A DNA stretch of 64,000 nt from Acinetobacter brisouioides (GTDB taxonomy: Bacteria > Pseudomonadota > Gammaproteobacteria > Pseudomonadales > Moraxellaceae): positions 62,001 through 126,000 of the forward strand of contig NZ_SJNX01000006.1 in the NCBI RefSeq assembly GCF_004331075.1. Reading direction: 5' to 3'. Below are positions 17,393 to 30,091 of this stretch, piece after piece. How positions within the stretch are numbered: the stretch's first letter is position 1; the number at the start of each line of letters is the position of its first letter. The notes under the pieces were generated by a model. That model did not search any database and was not told the origin of the DNA. It saw only the letters and a list, made by a program, of their open reading frames with translations. A program made the position numbers and the translations under genes.

Positions 17393-18285
17393 GAACCTGA
17401 TGCTCCTCCACCGCCAAAACCACCACCGCCACCTCGGTAACGTCCACCACCACCTTGTGAGCCCCCACCTGTCACCATGGACAATCCCAATTGCAAAATA
17501 AGCTGTGCCAGAGAAGTAATAAGCAAGAAAAACACAATTACTCCAGCCGCCAGACTCATCAAAATCCCCACGCTCGCGACCCAACCTGCAATAATAGTTG
17601 CAACCGCAGCCAGCACTGCGCTAATCCCATCTCCAACGATCAATGATGCCACTACACCTACAATAAGAATCACCACAACATAAGACAGCATTTTTGTATA
17701 GGATTGCTGTTTAAGCAGTGCTTCTGCATGCTGTTGCTTTAACTGGTTTGCGGCTTGCTTCGCAAGTTCTGGGTCTTGATTTAAAATTTGAATAATCTCA
17801 TCCAACCCCACTTGAATACCTTTTGCGTATTGTTGCTGTTGAAACAGTGGGGTCATTTGCTCACGGATAATTCGACTGAGTACAACATCGGGCAAAACAC
17901 CTTCCAAGCCATAACCTGTCAGAATTTGTATATGATGATCGTTGATCGCGACCACCATCAGTAAACCATTGTCTTGCTGGCTTCGCCCCAATTTCCACTG
18001 TTCAGCAACACGCATGGCGTAATCAAAAATATCCTGCTGTCCAGTTGTTGGAACAATCAGTATTCCAATCTGCGCTTTCTGCTGCTGATATACCGTCAAA
18101 ATCTTTTGGGCTAAGGCTTGCCGCTCTGCAACTGTCAATACGTGAGCCTGATCAATTACAGGCTGATCCAGTGCGGGTAAAATCATCGTTGTCGCTTCAG
18201 ATGCAGCAGAATCATCTGCCCAAAGGAGCTGGCTACTCCAACATATGAGCATCCATAAACACAATATTCTGCTGATCTGCCACAT
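17386..18285 (-). CDS. TPM-domain membrane protein (YgcG family)
   Basis: About 299 residues: an N-terminal signal peptide (ending near LLWADD), a periplasmic TPM domain of about 130 residues (VIDQAHVLT, IGILIVPTTG, NGLLMVVAINDHHIQI, LEGVLPD), two or three membrane helices near residues 200-265, and a C-terminal tail of Gly-rich low complexity ending GGGGASGSW. This is the standard form of TPM proteins paired with LemA. ATG 18285 has AAAGG 8 bases upstream and is preferred to the in-frame GTG codons at 18294 and 18288. It starts 17 bases after the lemA stop. Confidence 0.88.
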   Translation of the reverse strand: MWQISRILCLWMLICWSSQLLWADDSAASEATTMILPALDQPVIDQAHVLTVAERQALAQKILTVYQQQKAQIGILIVPTTGQQDIFDYAMRVAEQWKLGRSQQDNGLLMVVAINDHHIQILTGYGLEGVLPDVVLSRIIREQMTPLFQQQQYAKGIQVGLDEIIQILNQDPELAKQAANQLKQQHAEALLKQQSYTKMLSYVVVILIVGVVASLIVGDGISAVLAAVATIIAGWVASVGILMSLAAGVIVFFLLITSLAQLILQLGLSMVTGGGSQGGGGRYRGGGGGFGGGGASGSW

Positions 18286-18302
18286 CACGACCACCTTTTC
18301 AA

Positions 18303-18890
18303 TCAGAATGAAACTGTTGGTGCTTTGTCTGCCCCTGTTTCAGCACTAAAGTTAGGACGAGTTTTCATACCGATCACTTTTGCTGTTAATGATTGTGGGA
18401 ACTGGCGTACATACGTATTGTAATCCTGCACAGTTGAAATATAGCGTTTACGCGCGACTGCTATGCGATTTTCAGTTCCTTCAAGTTGTGCTTGCAAATC
18501 TAAAAATTGCTGATTGGCTTTTAAATTAGGATAATTTTCTGAGACTGCAATTAAACGTGAAAGTGCTGAGCCAAGTTGAGCTTGTGCCTGTTGGAATTTC
18601 TGAAAAGCGGCTGGGTCTTGCAAGGTTTGCACATCGATTTTTAAACTTGCCACACTGGCGCGTGCTTGTGTGACTTGGACTAAAACGTCTTTTTCATGTT
18701 TGACATAGCCTTTCACCACATTGACCAGATTGGGCACAAGATCAGCACGGCGCTGATACTGATTTTCAACTTCTGACCATGCTGCATTGACCGCCTCATC
18801 TTTGGCTTGTAAGTTGTTATAGCCACAACCCGAAACCAGTAGCATTGAGGTAAGCAAGATCGCCAATGCCATTCGTTTGATTAAGCTCAT
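18303..18890 (-). CDS. LemA family lipoprotein
   Basis: LemA-family protein of 195 residues. The N-terminus is a lipoprotein signal with LVSGC, giving a lipidated Cys at 22. The body is the expected antiparallel helical bundle, with the family signature ENQYQRRADLVPNLVNVVKGY followed by HEKDVL and ARASV; DFNTYVRQFP-like YNTYVRQFPQSL lies near the end. LemA and TPM proteins are commonly encoded together, as here. The biochemical role of the family is not established. Confidence 0.92.
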   Translation of the reverse strand: MSLIKRMALAILLTSMLLVSGCGYNNLQAKDEAVNAAWSEVENQYQRRADLVPNLVNVVKGYVKHEKDVLVQVTQARASVASLKIDVQTLQDPAAFQKFQQAQAQLGSALSRLIAVSENYPNLKANQQFLDLQAQLEGTENRIAVARKRYISTVQDYNTYVRQFPQSLTAKVIGMKTRPNFSAETGADKAPTVSF

Positions 18891-18975
18891 ATGTGATATC
18901 CGTATTATTGTTATTTAATATCTCCAATTTATTGTATGTGATTATTTTATCAACAGCTACTTTTTTATAGACATG

Positions 18976-19003
18976 AAAAACCCCAATCGAAATTGGGGTT
19001 TTT
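18976..19003 (-). terminator. Intrinsic terminator after gltD
   Basis: CCCCAAT and ATTGGGG pair around a 4-base loop, flanked by A and T runs, 23 bases after the gltD stop. It could act in both directions. Confidence 0.88.
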
Positions 19004-19026
19004 AGTATTTTTAGACTTTATATTGA

Positions 19027-20484
<1,458 letters not shown>

Positions 20485-20520
20485 TTAATCACACCGACCT
20501 GTCAATCTTGAGTAGTGGAA

Positions 20521-23500
20521 TTATTGAGGATCAGCTTTCATTTTTTTCAACAGAGTCTGGAAGTTGGCAGCTTTTGGTTTCACCAACCAGAACTTACGAC
20601 TGTAGAAATCAAACTCATTGCGGATCTTATACGCCCAAGCACTACCTGTTTCAGCAATATGCTCATCCAAAATACGAAGCAAGAATTCCTGATGGTCTTC
20701 CATCGATTCGGTTGAAATACGAGTCAAGTCAATCAACTCGTGGTTATAGTAGTCCACGAAGTCATTGTCAAGGTCAAGTACATAAGCAAAACCACCTGTC
20801 ATGCCTGCACCAAAGTTATGACCCACTTTACCCAGTACGGTTACGATACCACCTGTCATGTATTCACAGCAGTGGTCGCCGGCACCTTCAATTACCGCAA
20901 AGGCACCTGAGTTACGTACCGCGAAACGTTCACCCGCAGTACCTGCTGCAAACAACTTACCGCCCGTTGCACCATACAAGCAAGTGTTACCAATGATGGC
21001 AGTATTTTGAGTTTGGAATGGTGAACCTTTTGGTGGGAAGATCGAAACTCGTCCGCCAGCCATACCTTTACCGACATAATCGTTGGCATCGCCTTCAAGT
21101 TTGATATGTAAACCACCTGCGTTCCACACACCTAAAGACTGGCCTGCTGTACCTGTCAAGTTCAAGATGACAGGATGTGCTTCCATACTTAAATCGCCAT
21201 AACGACGTGCAATTTCGCCAGATAAACGCGCACCAATTGAACGGTCACAGTTGCTGACTGTATAAGAGAACTCACCACCCTGACCAGCTTCAATAGCAGG
21301 AAGGGTTTCAGTGATCATTTTCTCTGCCAATACACCTTTGTCGAAAGGTTCATTGCCTTGAACTTGGCAGTACTGTGCTTTACCTTCAGCCGATGGATGT
21401 GACTGTAACAATGGAGTCAAATCAAGATGTGCATGTTTGTCAGTTTCACCTGGCAATACTTCTAGCAAATCGACACGACCGATCAAGTCTTTTAATGATG
21501 CAACACCCAGCGCAGCCAACCACTCACGTGTTTCTTCCGCAATAAAGTGGAAGAAATTGATCAGCATTTCAGGCTCACCGATATAGTGTTCCTGACGCAA
21601 ATGATCCTGCTGAGTTGCAACACCTGTTGCACAGTTGTTCAAATGGCAGATACGTAGATATTTACAACCTAAAGCAATCATTGGTGTTGAACCAAAGCCA
21701 AAGCTTTCTGCACCCAAGATCGCAGCTTTTACAACATCTAAACCTGTTTTTAAACCACCATCGGTTTGAACACGGACTTTGCCACGCAAGTCATTGACAC
21801 GTAGTGCCTGATGCGCTTCGCTTAGACCCAATTCCCACGGAGAACCCGCATGGTGAATTGAAGACAATGGTGATGCTGCTGTACCACCGTCATAACCTGA
21901 AATGGTAATGAAGTCAGCATAAGCTTTCGCAACACCTGCGGCAATCGTGCCCACGCCCGGTTCAGAGACCAGTTTCACTGATACCATCGCTTTTGGATTG
22001 ACTTGTTTTAAGTCAAAGATGAGCTGTGACAAATCTTCAATTGAGTAAATGTCATGGTGCGGTGGCGGAGAAATTAGAGTCACACCAGGTACAGAGTAAC
22101 GTAAACGCGCAATCAGGCTGTTGACTTTACCACCTGGTAACTGACCACCTTCACCCGGTTTTGCACCTTGCGCCACTTTAATTTGCAACACTTCTGCTGA
22201 AGTTAAATATGCAGGTGTTACACCAAAACGACCAGACGCGATCTGTTTGATTTTCGAGTTACGAATCGTGCCGTAACGCGCAGGGTCTTCACCACCCTCA
22301 CCAGAGTTCGAACGACCACCGATAGTGTTCATGGCAATCGCAATCGCTTCATGCGCTTCAGGAGAAAGTGCACCCAAAGACATGCCCGCTGAGTCGAAGC
22401 GCGGAAGAATTTCTTTAACCGATTCAACTTGATCCAGTGCAATCGAGTTCGTAGTTTTCAACTTGAATAAGTCACGAATCGTTGCCACTGGGCGGTTATT
22501 TACCAGTTCTGCATATTCTTTAAAGTCTTCGTATTTGCCTGAACGTACAGACTTGTGTAAGGCATTGATCACGTCAGGGTTAAATGCGTGATATTCCTTA
22601 CCAAATACGAATTTCAGCATACCGCCTTGGTCAATCGGCTTACGGTTTTTCCACGCCAAATCAGCCAGTTTTTTCTGATCATTTTCAAGATCAACAAATG
22701 TTGCACCCTGAATACGGCTTGGTACACCTGTAAAGCACTGATCCACCACTTCTCGAGATAAACCAACTGCTTCAAACAATTGACCACCACGATAAGACGC
22801 AACTGTTGAAATTCCCATTTTAGAGAGAACTTTCAATAAGCCCTTTTCAATTCCTTTACGGAAGTTCGCTTGTGCGTGAATTGGATCGCCGAGCAACTCG
22901 CCTTTTGCGATCAAGTCATTGATCACATCGTATGCCAAATATGGATAAATCGCTGTTGCACCGAAGCCCAAGATCACCGCAAACTGATGCGGGTCACGTG
23001 CAACTGCAGTTTCCAAAATCAAGTTCGCATCAGTACGCAAACCTGTTTTGCTTAAATAATGGTGAATCGCACCTGTTGCTAGCACAGCATTGGCTGGTAA
23101 ATAACCTTCACGGATTTTTTTATCAGAAATGACCAATAAAGTTTTACCATCACGAACAGCTTGCGCAGCTTCTTCACAAATACGTGTAATCGCAGCTTGT
23201 AAACCTTCAGATTCAGGATAGTTCAGGTCGATATCGGCAATGTCGTAACCTTTGCGACCCAAAGTACGCAACTGATGCATTTTTGAATTTGTAAGCACTG
23301 GGCTTGAAATGATCAAACGATCAGCATGTTCAGGGCTTTGTTCAAATACGTTTTGCTCACGTCCCATGCAAGTTTCAAGCGACATCACAATCGATTCACG
23401 TAATGGGTCGATTGGTGGGTTAGTCACCTGAGCAAACTGCTGGCGGAAGAAATCTGACACATGGCGTACTTGGCGCGACAATACCGCCATTGGGGTATCA

Positions 23501-25002
23501 TCCCCCATTGAACCAACGGCTTCCTGACCACTTTCTGCAATCGGACGCAATAACTGATCACGTTCTTCAAAAGTGACCATAAACATTTTTTGAGCAGCTT
23601 TCAGGTGATCACCTGTTAAACCTTTGTCGCTTAAATGCTCTTCAAGCTCTGGACTACCTTGTAAACGCACCGCATTTTCACGTAACCATTGACGGTATGG
23701 GCGCATTTTTTTCAGGTGGTTGTTGACATCATTGGTTTCAAGCAATTTACCTGTAACCGTATCGATCACCAAGATTTGACCAGGCCCTACACGACCTTTT
23801 GAAATCACATCTTCAGGTTCGTAATCCCAAACCCCAATTTCTGATGCGAGAGTCATGTAACCATTTTTGGTAATCACCCAACGTGCTGGACGCAAACCAT
23901 TACGGTCAAGCATACAAATCGCATGGCGACCATCCTGAATCACAAGACCCGCTGGGCCATCCCATGCTTCCATATGTTTTGAGTTGAACTCATAGAATGC
24001 GCGTAAGTCCGCATCTAAAGTTTCAACATTTTGCCATGCTGGTGGTACAAGCATACGCAATGCACGGAACAAGTCCATACCACCGCCAACCAAAACCTCA
24101 AGCATGTTATCAAGGCTTGAAGAATCTGAGCCTGTCAAGTTCACTAGTGGATTGAGATCTGTTAAACCTGGCAATAATGGGTTTTCAAATTTTGGAGTAC
24201 GTGCCAGAGCCCAGTTACGGTTAGCTGTAATAGTGTTAATTTCACCATTATGTGCTAAATAACGGAATGGCTGAGCCAACTGCCAACGCGGTAATGTGTT
24301 GGTTGAGAAGCGTTGGTGGAACACGACAATATGCGATTCTAAACGCTCATCGGCAAGGTCTGTATAGAAGTCAGCAATCGCTGCTGGCATCATCAAGCCT
24401 TTATAGCTAATCACATTTGAGCTTAATGTTGTCACATAAAATGAAGCATCATTATATAATTTTTCTTCTGCACGGCGGCGTGCCATAAACAGCTTACGGT
24501 TGAATTCAACTTCGCTTACACCCATTGGGCAGTTTACGATAACTTGTTCAAATACAGGCAAAGATTGTAATGCAATTTCACCAAGTACTTCGGTATTGGT
24601 TGGCACAACACGCCAAGCAAGTACACGTAAGCCTTCTTCATCCAGCTCTTTGGTGAGCACATTTTTTGAATGTTGCGCTAAAGCAGGGTCAATATTTAGA
24701 AAAACAGTACCTACAGCAAAAATTTCGCTTAAAGTTACATCACTGAGTTTCTTGGCTTCTTCGCGGAAAAAGGCTTTGGGCATGGCTAATAATAAGCCAC
24801 ATCCATCTCCGGTTTTACCATCGGCGGCAATCCCACCACGGTGCGTCATGCAACTTAAACTATGAATTGCAGTTTTCACAAGATGATGACTCGCATCTCC
24901 CTGCATATGGGCAATAAGCCCAAATCCACAGTTATCCTTAAACTCATCAGGTTGATATAAACCTTGAGCGGGAGCTACAGTATTTGGCGATGGCATGTGC
25001 AT
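20521..25002 (-). CDS. gltB: Glutamate synthase (NADPH) large subunit
   Basis: GltB takes the amide of glutamine in its N-terminal class II amidotransferase domain and delivers ammonia through a tunnel to the FMN/iron-sulfur synthase site. The 1493 residues include a propeptide of 24 residues followed by catalytic Cys 25 in DNCGFG, HRGG soon after, a synthase domain with [12 protein letters not shown] and [10 protein letters not shown], the 3Fe-4S cysteine cluster ([14 protein letters not shown]) near 1115-1127, and the C-terminal beta-helix rich in Gly repeats. GAAGGG lies 6 bases before the ATG. It forms an operon with gltD. Confidence 0.97.
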   Translation of the reverse strand: MHMPSPNTVAPAQGLYQPDEFKDNCGFGLIAHMQGDASHHLVKTAIHSLSCMTHRGGIAADGKTGDGCGLLLAMPKAFFREEAKKLSDVTLSEIFAVGTVFLNIDPALAQHSKNVLTKELDEEGLRVLAWRVVPTNTEVLGEIALQSLPVFEQVIVNCPMGVSEVEFNRKLFMARRRAEEKLYNDASFYVTTLSSNVISYKGLMMPAAIADFYTDLADERLESHIVVFHQRFSTNTLPRWQLAQPFRYLAHNGEINTITANRNWALARTPKFENPLLPGLTDLNPLVNLTGSDSSSLDNMLEVLVGGGMDLFRALRMLVPPAWQNVETLDADLRAFYEFNSKHMEAWDGPAGLVIQDGRHAICMLDRNGLRPARWVITKNGYMTLASEIGVWDYEPEDVISKGRVGPGQILVIDTVTGKLLETNDVNNHLKKMRPYRQWLRENAVRLQGSPELEEHLSDKGLTGDHLKAAQKMFMVTFEERDQLLRPIAESGQEAVGSMGDDTPMAVLSRQVRHVSDFFRQQFAQVTNPPIDPLRESIVMSLETCMGREQNVFEQSPEHADRLIISSPVLTNSKMHQLRTLGRKGYDIADIDLNYPESEGLQAAITRICEEAAQAVRDGKTLLVISDKKIREGYLPANAVLATGAIHHYLSKTGLRTDANLILETAVARDPHQFAVILGFGATAIYPYLAYDVINDLIAKGELLGDPIHAQANFRKGIEKGLLKVLSKMGISTVASYRGGQLFEAVGLSREVVDQCFTGVPSRIQGATFVDLENDQKKLADLAWKNRKPIDQGGMLKFVFGKEYHAFNPDVINALHKSVRSGKYEDFKEYAELVNNRPVATIRDLFKLKTTNSIALDQVESVKEILPRFDSAGMSLGALSPEAHEAIAIAMNTIGGRSNSGEGGEDPARYGTIRNSKIKQIASGRFGVTPAYLTSAEVLQIKVAQGAKPGEGGQLPGGKVNSLIARLRYSVPGVTLISPPPHHDIYSIEDLSQLIFDLKQVNPKAMVSVKLVSEPGVGTIAAGVAKAYADFITISGYDGGTAASPLSSIHHAGSPWELGLSEAHQALRVNDLRGKVRVQTDGGLKTGLDVVKAAILGAESFGFGSTPMIALGCKYLRICHLNNCATGVATQQDHLRQEHYIGEPEMLINFFHFIAEETREWLAALGVASLKDLIGRVDLLEVLPGETDKHAHLDLTPLLQSHPSAEGKAQYCQVQGNEPFDKGVLAEKMITETLPAIEAGQGGEFSYTVSNCDRSIGARLSGEIARRYGDLSMEAHPVILNLTGTAGQSLGVWNAGGLHIKLEGDANDYVGKGMAGGRVSIFPPKGSPFQTQNTAIIGNTCLYGATGGKLFAAGTAGERFAVRNSGAFAVIEGAGDHCCEYMTGGIVTVLGKVGHNFGAGMTGGFAYVLDLDNDFVDYYNHELIDLTRISTESMEDHQEFLLRILDEHIAETGSAWAYKIRNEFDFYSRKFWLVKPKAANFQTLLKKMKADPQ

Positions 25003-25480
25003 AGCGTACCCTTCTTTTCAACATTGCTCGAATGAGCATTACATATTTCAAATTCCCTTGGCGACTTAAGCCTCAGACCTCGCAGCAAGCGCGCAAACAG
25101 CTCTCAAGAATAGCCTTTTTTAGACTAATCTTGCATTACTTTTGTGACAAAAATATGCTTTTCTGCGTGACACTTTGGTCGTGTCTGGACTGGAAGCTAT
25201 TACGCCCACATTGAATCTCTTTGCTCCAAAATAAGGACAATTAACTCAACTCATGCACCATTTAAGCAAAAAATATGCCAAATAGTATATTCAATATATA
25301 AAGTTCATATATTTCATATAAATAAACTTAAAAAACATCACAAATCAGCTTTAAGTTCTTTAAAATTACGCACTATTTTTGTGCACTATTTATATCTTGA
25401 TTATTTTTTGCTTTATTTTAGAACTTTTTTCACACAGTTTGTTTTTTTTAAAATGCACCAAAATGTAACATTTTAAAATT
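25003..25480. other. Gene-free stretch upstream of gltB
   Basis: A 478-base AT-rich gap between the DamX-like gene and gltB, presumably carrying the gltB promoter and leader. I see no RNA gene or riboswitch. The only clear structure is a 10-bp inverted repeat, TTTTAAAATG (25446-25455) with CATTTTAAAA (25469-25478), directly after the DamX-like stop. It has no T-run on the minus strand and could be an mRNA end stabiliser. Confidence 0.4.
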
Positions 25481-26260
25481 TTAATGCGGTACTGAAGCTT
25501 CCAAGCCTGCCGACTGGGTCACACTTACCACATTCCCATCCCGATCATGACGGGTAACTGTCGTTTGCAAAGCATGTGAAACAGGTGCAACAACAGATGC
25601 TGAGCTGGCTTTAGGCACAATTGCAGGTGGAGGTATCACTGCTGGCTTTAACTCGATGGAGTATAGCTTCTGATTTGACAGCTCTTCTGCTCCCATATCA
25701 TTAACTAAGTCGGTATAATCTTTAAATTGCACTATTTTTGGGTGAATCGATTTAGGTAAACCCAAATTTAACGACTGTAGCTGTTGTTCAGCATCAGCCT
25801 CTCCAGCATAGTTACCATAGAGCAAAACATAGCGCTCGGGTTGATGTTCAGCCGCTAAACGCAAATAAATAAATTTGTTACGATCTGATCGTTTGTCTAG
25901 AAAATCCTGAATGATTTCTTCTTTACTGGTGATAAAAAGCTCCAGACTATAATTGTTTAGATTTTCCTGAATAAAATGCGTACCACGAAATTCCGCACTA
26001 TGCTGACCTGAAGCAACTACACGTGTGGTTTGTTGCAATGGGCGCACTTCATTGACCATAACGCCCAAATTTGAAATTGCAGATAATTTTTCAGCTTGAA
26101 ACTGTGGCTGAACATCTTCTTCAACAGGTGTAGAAGCTTGTTTTAATGGTTGTGTATTAATTAAAAATAAACAAGCCCCAGCAACCACCAAGCAGACGCC
26201 CCCACCAATCAATAAAATTCGACGTATTATGGTTGTATCTGCTGGGTGTTGTTCTAACAT
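25481..26260 (-). CDS. DamX-like inner-membrane protein with SPOR-type domain
   Basis: A 259-residue protein with a short cytoplasmic N-terminus, one membrane helix at about residues 13-33 and a periplasmic part. Residues 105-180 resemble a SPOR domain (YSLELFITSKEE, ERYVLLYGNYAGEADAEQQLQ, GLPKSIHPKIVQF), the fold that binds denuded septal peptidoglycan. A Pro/Ala/Val-rich C-terminal tail follows, which is unusual because SPOR domains usually end the protein. The position right after aroK-aroB is that of damX in E. coli and Pseudomonas. AAGG lies before the ATG. A cell-division role is inferred from position and fold. Confidence 0.72.
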   Translation of the reverse strand: MLEQHPADTTIIRRILLIGGGVCLVVAGACLFLINTQPLKQASTPVEEDVQPQFQAEKLSAISNLGVMVNEVRPLQQTTRVVASGQHSAEFRGTHFIQENLNNYSLELFITSKEEIIQDFLDKRSDRNKFIYLRLAAEHQPERYVLLYGNYAGEADAEQQLQSLNLGLPKSIHPKIVQFKDYTDLVNDMGAEELSNQKLYSIELKPAVIPPPAIVPKASSASVVAPVSHALQTTVTRHDRDGNVVSVTQSAGLEASVPH

Positions 26261-26262
26261 GC

Positions 26263-27348
26263 TTATGCCTTTTCCTGATTTGCCAAAATTGCCTGCTGCA
26301 TTAACTCGACATCAAAGTCTTTCGTAATGATAGCTTGCCCCAATTGACGCATGAGCACTAAACGCAACTGTCCATTCAGAACTTTTTTATCATGTGACAT
26401 AAATGATAGAAACTCATCGAGGGGAATTGCAGGGCATTTTATCGGTAACTTGGCACGCTGAATAATATTTTTTGTGCGTAGAACATCTGCTTCTGAAATC
26501 CAGCCTAACCGCCATGATAAATCCGCCGCCATAACCATCCCAGTTGCAACTGCCTCTCCATGCAACCAAACCCCATAACCTAGATAAGATTCAATCGCAT
26601 GACCGAATGTATGCCCCAAATTAAGTAATGCACGCTCGCCCTGCTCTTTTTCATCATTAGCAACAATACGCGCTTTATGGGCACAGGAGCGATAAACCGC
26701 TTCAGCAAGTAATGTTTCATCCCCTGCAACCAGTGCATCAATATGCTGTTCAAGCCATATCAAAAATTCAACATCACCTAAAAGTGCATATTTAATCACT
26801 TCCGCCAAACCGGCCGATAATTCACGCGGTGGCAATGTTTTAAGCTGCGCCATATCAGCAAGGACAACTTGAGGCTGCTTAAATGCCCCGATCATGTTCT
26901 TACCTAATGGATGATTAATCCCTGTTTTGCCACCCACACTTGAGTCCACCTGAGAAAGTAATGTGGTTGGCACCTGAATAAAATATACACCACGCTGAAA
27001 ACTGGCTGCTGCAAAACCAGCCATATCACCAATGACACCACCACCTAATGCAAGTACAGTACAATCGCGGTTAAAACCAGATGACAATAGCGCATCAAAA
27101 ATCAAATTAAGATGTTCAATATTTTTATACCGTTCACCGTCTGGCAAAATGCAATGTGCAACCGTTTTGCCTAAATTATGTAATGCTTGCTCATAATGCT
27201 GCAAATATAAAGGTGCAACCGTATCATTCGATACAATCATCACTTGCTTACCCAAAACATAAGGTGCAAGTAACCGCTCAGGGTCAAGTTGACTACCAAT
27301 ATAGATTGGATAACGACGATCACCCAATTCGACATATAACGTTTGCAT
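26263..27348 (-). CDS. aroB: 3-dehydroquinate synthase
   Basis: AroB converts DAHP to 3-dehydroquinate, the second step of the shikimate pathway, using NAD and a divalent metal. The 361 residues show DGERYKN, the NAD-binding [17 protein letters not shown] near residue 100, the block [20 protein letters not shown] near 127-146, and the metal-binding Glu/His residues in [21 protein letters not shown] and [10 protein letters not shown]. It follows aroK by 18 bases and is followed by the DamX-like gene after 2 bases. Confidence 0.96.
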   Translation of the reverse strand: MQTLYVELGDRRYPIYIGSQLDPERLLAPYVLGKQVMIVSNDTVAPLYLQHYEQALHNLGKTVAHCILPDGERYKNIEHLNLIFDALLSSGFNRDCTVLALGGGVIGDMAGFAAASFQRGVYFIQVPTTLLSQVDSSVGGKTGINHPLGKNMIGAFKQPQVVLADMAQLKTLPPRELSAGLAEVIKYALLGDVEFLIWLEQHIDALVAGDETLLAEAVYRSCAHKARIVANDEKEQGERALLNLGHTFGHAIESYLGYGVWLHGEAVATGMVMAADLSWRLGWISEADVLRTKNIIQRAKLPIKCPAIPLDEFLSFMSHDKKVLNGQLRLVLMRQLGQAIITKDFDVELMQQAILANQEKA

Positions 27349-27366
27349 ATTAAAACCAGAAAATAT

Positions 27367-27909
27367 TTAAATTGAATAATTTACAGCAATATCCTTCAGG
27401 ATTTTTTGCGCCAGTTCCCGAGCGCCGCCCTGATGGGTATCAATCACATAGTGCGCAATTTCCCGATACAGGGGATCGCGCAAAGTTAGTAAATCTTGTA
27501 GACGTTTTTCGGGATTTTCAACTTGCAGCAAAGGGCGGTTTTTATCACGATAGGTTCTTTGCAACTGCACTTCTACAGGTGCAAATAAATAAACCACAAT
27601 GCCTCGTTGATGTAAGGCATTGCGATTTGGTAATTGAGTAACGACTCCACCACCTGTTGCGAGCACCAAATTAGAACGTCTGGTCAATTCATCAATGACC
27701 AACTGTTCTCGCTGACGAAAACCCAGTTCACCTTCTTTTTCAAAAATCCAAGGAATCGAAGCACCTGTTTTTCGTTCAATTTCGTGATCACTATCGACAA
27801 ACTCGCGACCTAACAGTTCCGCAAGATGTCGACCAACAGTCGTCTTTCCAGCCCCCATGGGCCCTACCAAGTAAATATTTGGCAGGGGATTGAATGCTTT
27901 GTTTGGCAA
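27367..27909 (-). CDS. aroK: Shikimate kinase
   Basis: AroK phosphorylates shikimate with ATP. The 180 residues contain Walker A GPMGAGKTTVGR near 16-27, the shikimate-binding DSDHEIE (around 40) with FRQRE and GGGVV further on, and the lid arginine in RNRPLL-like DKNRPLLQ. The start is TTG at 27909, with AAGG 7 bases upstream; no ATG is available before the Walker motif. It lies between pilQ and aroB, the conserved Pseudomonadales arrangement. Confidence 0.95.
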   Translation of the reverse strand: MPNKAFNPLPNIYLVGPMGAGKTTVGRHLAELLGREFVDSDHEIERKTGASIPWIFEKEGELGFRQREQLVIDELTRRSNLVLATGGGVVTQLPNRNALHQRGIVVYLFAPVEVQLQRTYRDKNRPLLQVENPEKRLQDLLTLRDPLYREIAHYVIDTHQGGARELAQKILKDIAVNYSI

Positions 27910-27944
27910 GGAGCCACCTTCTCAATTACAGCAATAAATTTATA

Positions 27945-30077
27945 TTAATGATTTCTAGAAACAGTGTCATCTACAATTCGTGGTGTAATGAAAATCAATA
28001 ACTCATTCTTGCTATCACTTGTGGTCTTCGTCTTAAATAAATTACCAATCCAAGGCAAGTCACCCAAGAACGGAACTTTATTGACATCATTTTGATGGGT
28101 ATCTTCATAAATACCACCAAGCACCACAGTTTCACCATTATTCACCAAGACATTTGTTTGTAATGCATTGGTGTCAATCACATAACCTGCACTCGTCAAT
28201 GAACCCACTGTATCCTTAGTAATCTTCAATTTCATTTGAACATTACCATCAGGAGTAATACTTGGAGTGACATTTAACTCTAGGTTGGCATCCTGGAAGG
28301 TTGTAGTTGTCCCAGAGTTGGCACTGGTTGTTGAATATGGGATTTTCGTACCCGACTTAATAGTTGCTTCCTGCTTGTCACCTGTCATGACTTTTGGTGT
28401 CGAAATCACTTCACCCTGACCATCCGCCTGTAATGCAGAAAGCTCTAAAGTAAGCAAACTATCAGCGGTATTAATTAAACCAAAAGCAATACTTGCAGGA
28501 CTAGAACCGGTACTTGAACTTGATGCACCTAAGTCTACGTTTAAGTTATTTGTGCTCGCACTCGTTAAACCCAAGCTCTTATATAATGGAGACATAGCAC
28601 CAATATTATCAGTATTGCTTGCTACGCTCATGCTGTTATTGGATAAGAAGCCCCATTTTACCCCAATCGACTTAGAGAAACTTGTTGTTGCTCGAACCAC
28701 ACGTGCTTCGATCATGACCTGCTTCACAGGTAAGTCGATCTGTTTAATAATATTTTTGAGCTGTTCAATCTTCTCAGCGGTATCACTCATAATCACAGTA
28801 TTCGTACGAATATCTATAATAATAGAGCCACGATCACTCAGTAAGGAGGAATGTGTACCATCACTTGAAGATTTCGCTCCATTTTTACTGTCTGCATCAT
28901 CAATCATTTTTTTGACATCAGCTGCCTTCACATAATTCAGCTGCATGGTCTCAGTCTGTAAAGGTGCAAGTTTAACAGATTGAGCATATGCTTTAGCGGC
29001 ATCTTCTTCTGATTTGAGTAGCTCTGGAACAGGAGCAACCCAAATCACATTACCATTTTTACGTTTATCCAAATTCTTGGATTTCATAATAATATCAAGA
29101 GCTTGATCCCACGGGACATCCTTAAGGCGTAAGGTAATATTACCCTGAACACTATCCGATGCCACAATATTCACGCCAGTAAAATCAGCAAGCAACTGTA
29201 AAACTCGACGTACTTCAATATCTTGAAAATCTAGAGAAATCTTTTTACCAGTGTATTTATGACCTGAGTGAGGCTGGTTATTTGCTGCTATAGTTTCTTT
29301 CTTGGCAACACTAATAATTAAACGGTTATCAGTCTGGTATGCCATATAATCAAAGCTACCATTTGCCTGAATATTAACAACCCCGTTACGCCCCTCATTA
29401 AAGGCATCTACAGAAGATACGGGCGTTGAAAAATCATTCACGTTTAAGCGACGAGCCAATGCTGTCGGAATTTTATTACCAAGAAAACGTACAACAATTT
29501 TATTGCCTTGTTGCTTTACATCGACCGGCGTATTTGGATTTGACAAATCAATCACAACTTGCCCTTCACCTTTACCACCACGATGAAAGTCAACACGGCT
29601 CACACCTTGAGAAGGTGGCATGATGACAGGAGCAACATTTTCTACTTGTGGTGTAGCAGCATTATTAATTTTTAAAATAAAGGTATTGCCTTCTACACGC
29701 GTAGTAAATGCACCTGCTTTTTTGAGATTAACAGTTAAGCGAGCGCGCTGGGCATCTGCTTCTAAATCCACAGAACTTGCCTCAGTCGTTGAAACAGGAA
29801 TTGAACTTTGCTTGAGCATTTGTGCTGCTTTATCAAAGTCCAGAATCAAACGTGATGGCTGATCAACCTGATAGGCTTGTGGTTGTGGTGGCAAGCCATT
29901 GAACATGACACGAATTTCAGTGCCCTGCCCAGGAATTTGTAAAGGCACAACATTCGTAATTGCAACAGCAGCATTTGCAATCTGAACCATTGCCATTGCT
30001 ACGGTACCCAAAGCAAATTGATGAATAAATGGCTTCATTTGTTGCATATCCCCAAATTTTTTTACAGATTTTTTCAT
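27945..30077 (-). CDS. pilQ: Type IV pilus secretin PilQ
   Basis: PilQ forms the outer-membrane ring through which type IV pili pass and DNA is taken up. The 710 residues include an N-terminal signal peptide ending near QIANAAV, two AMIN domains (peptidoglycan binding; about 38-140 and 155-260), an STN/N0 domain starting ISLDFQDIEVRRVLQLLAD near 282, an N1 domain, and the C-terminal secretin domain with VPFLGDLPWIGNLFK and ELLIFITPRIV near the end. GGGGA lies 7 bases before the chosen ATG; two later in-frame ATG codons are less well placed. It is the last gene of pilMNOPQ. Confidence 0.96.
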   Translation of the reverse strand: MKKSVKKFGDMQQMKPFIHQFALGTVAMAMVQIANAAVAITNVVPLQIPGQGTEIRVMFNGLPPQPQAYQVDQPSRLILDFDKAAQMLKQSSIPVSTTEASSVDLEADAQRARLTVNLKKAGAFTTRVEGNTFILKINNAATPQVENVAPVIMPPSQGVSRVDFHRGGKGEGQVVIDLSNPNTPVDVKQQGNKIVVRFLGNKIPTALARRLNVNDFSTPVSSVDAFNEGRNGVVNIQANGSFDYMAYQTDNRLIISVAKKETIAANNQPHSGHKYTGKKISLDFQDIEVRRVLQLLADFTGVNIVASDSVQGNITLRLKDVPWDQALDIIMKSKNLDKRKNGNVIWVAPVPELLKSEEDAAKAYAQSVKLAPLQTETMQLNYVKAADVKKMIDDADSKNGAKSSSDGTHSSLLSDRGSIIIDIRTNTVIMSDTAEKIEQLKNIIKQIDLPVKQVMIEARVVRATTSFSKSIGVKWGFLSNNSMSVASNTDNIGAMSPLYKSLGLTSASTNNLNVDLGASSSSTGSSPASIAFGLINTADSLLTLELSALQADGQGEVISTPKVMTGDKQEATIKSGTKIPYSTTSANSGTTTTFQDANLELNVTPSITPDGNVQMKLKITKDTVGSLTSAGYVIDTNALQTNVLVNNGETVVLGGIYEDTHQNDVNKVPFLGDLPWIGNLFKTKTTSDSKNELLIFITPRIVDDTVSRNH

Positions 30078-30091
30078 TATTATTCCCCAAA

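Noticed and set aside
16832..17584. Longer 250-residue start for the second TPM gene
   Set aside because: The extra 64 residues are a Trp/Arg-rich shadow of the Gly-rich tail of the preceding gene; ATG 17392 with a stop overlap fits better.
20508..20996. 162-codon open frame on the plus strand within gltB
   Set aside because: It is antisense to a fully conserved part of gltB, and its low-complexity sequence resembles no protein; shadow frame.
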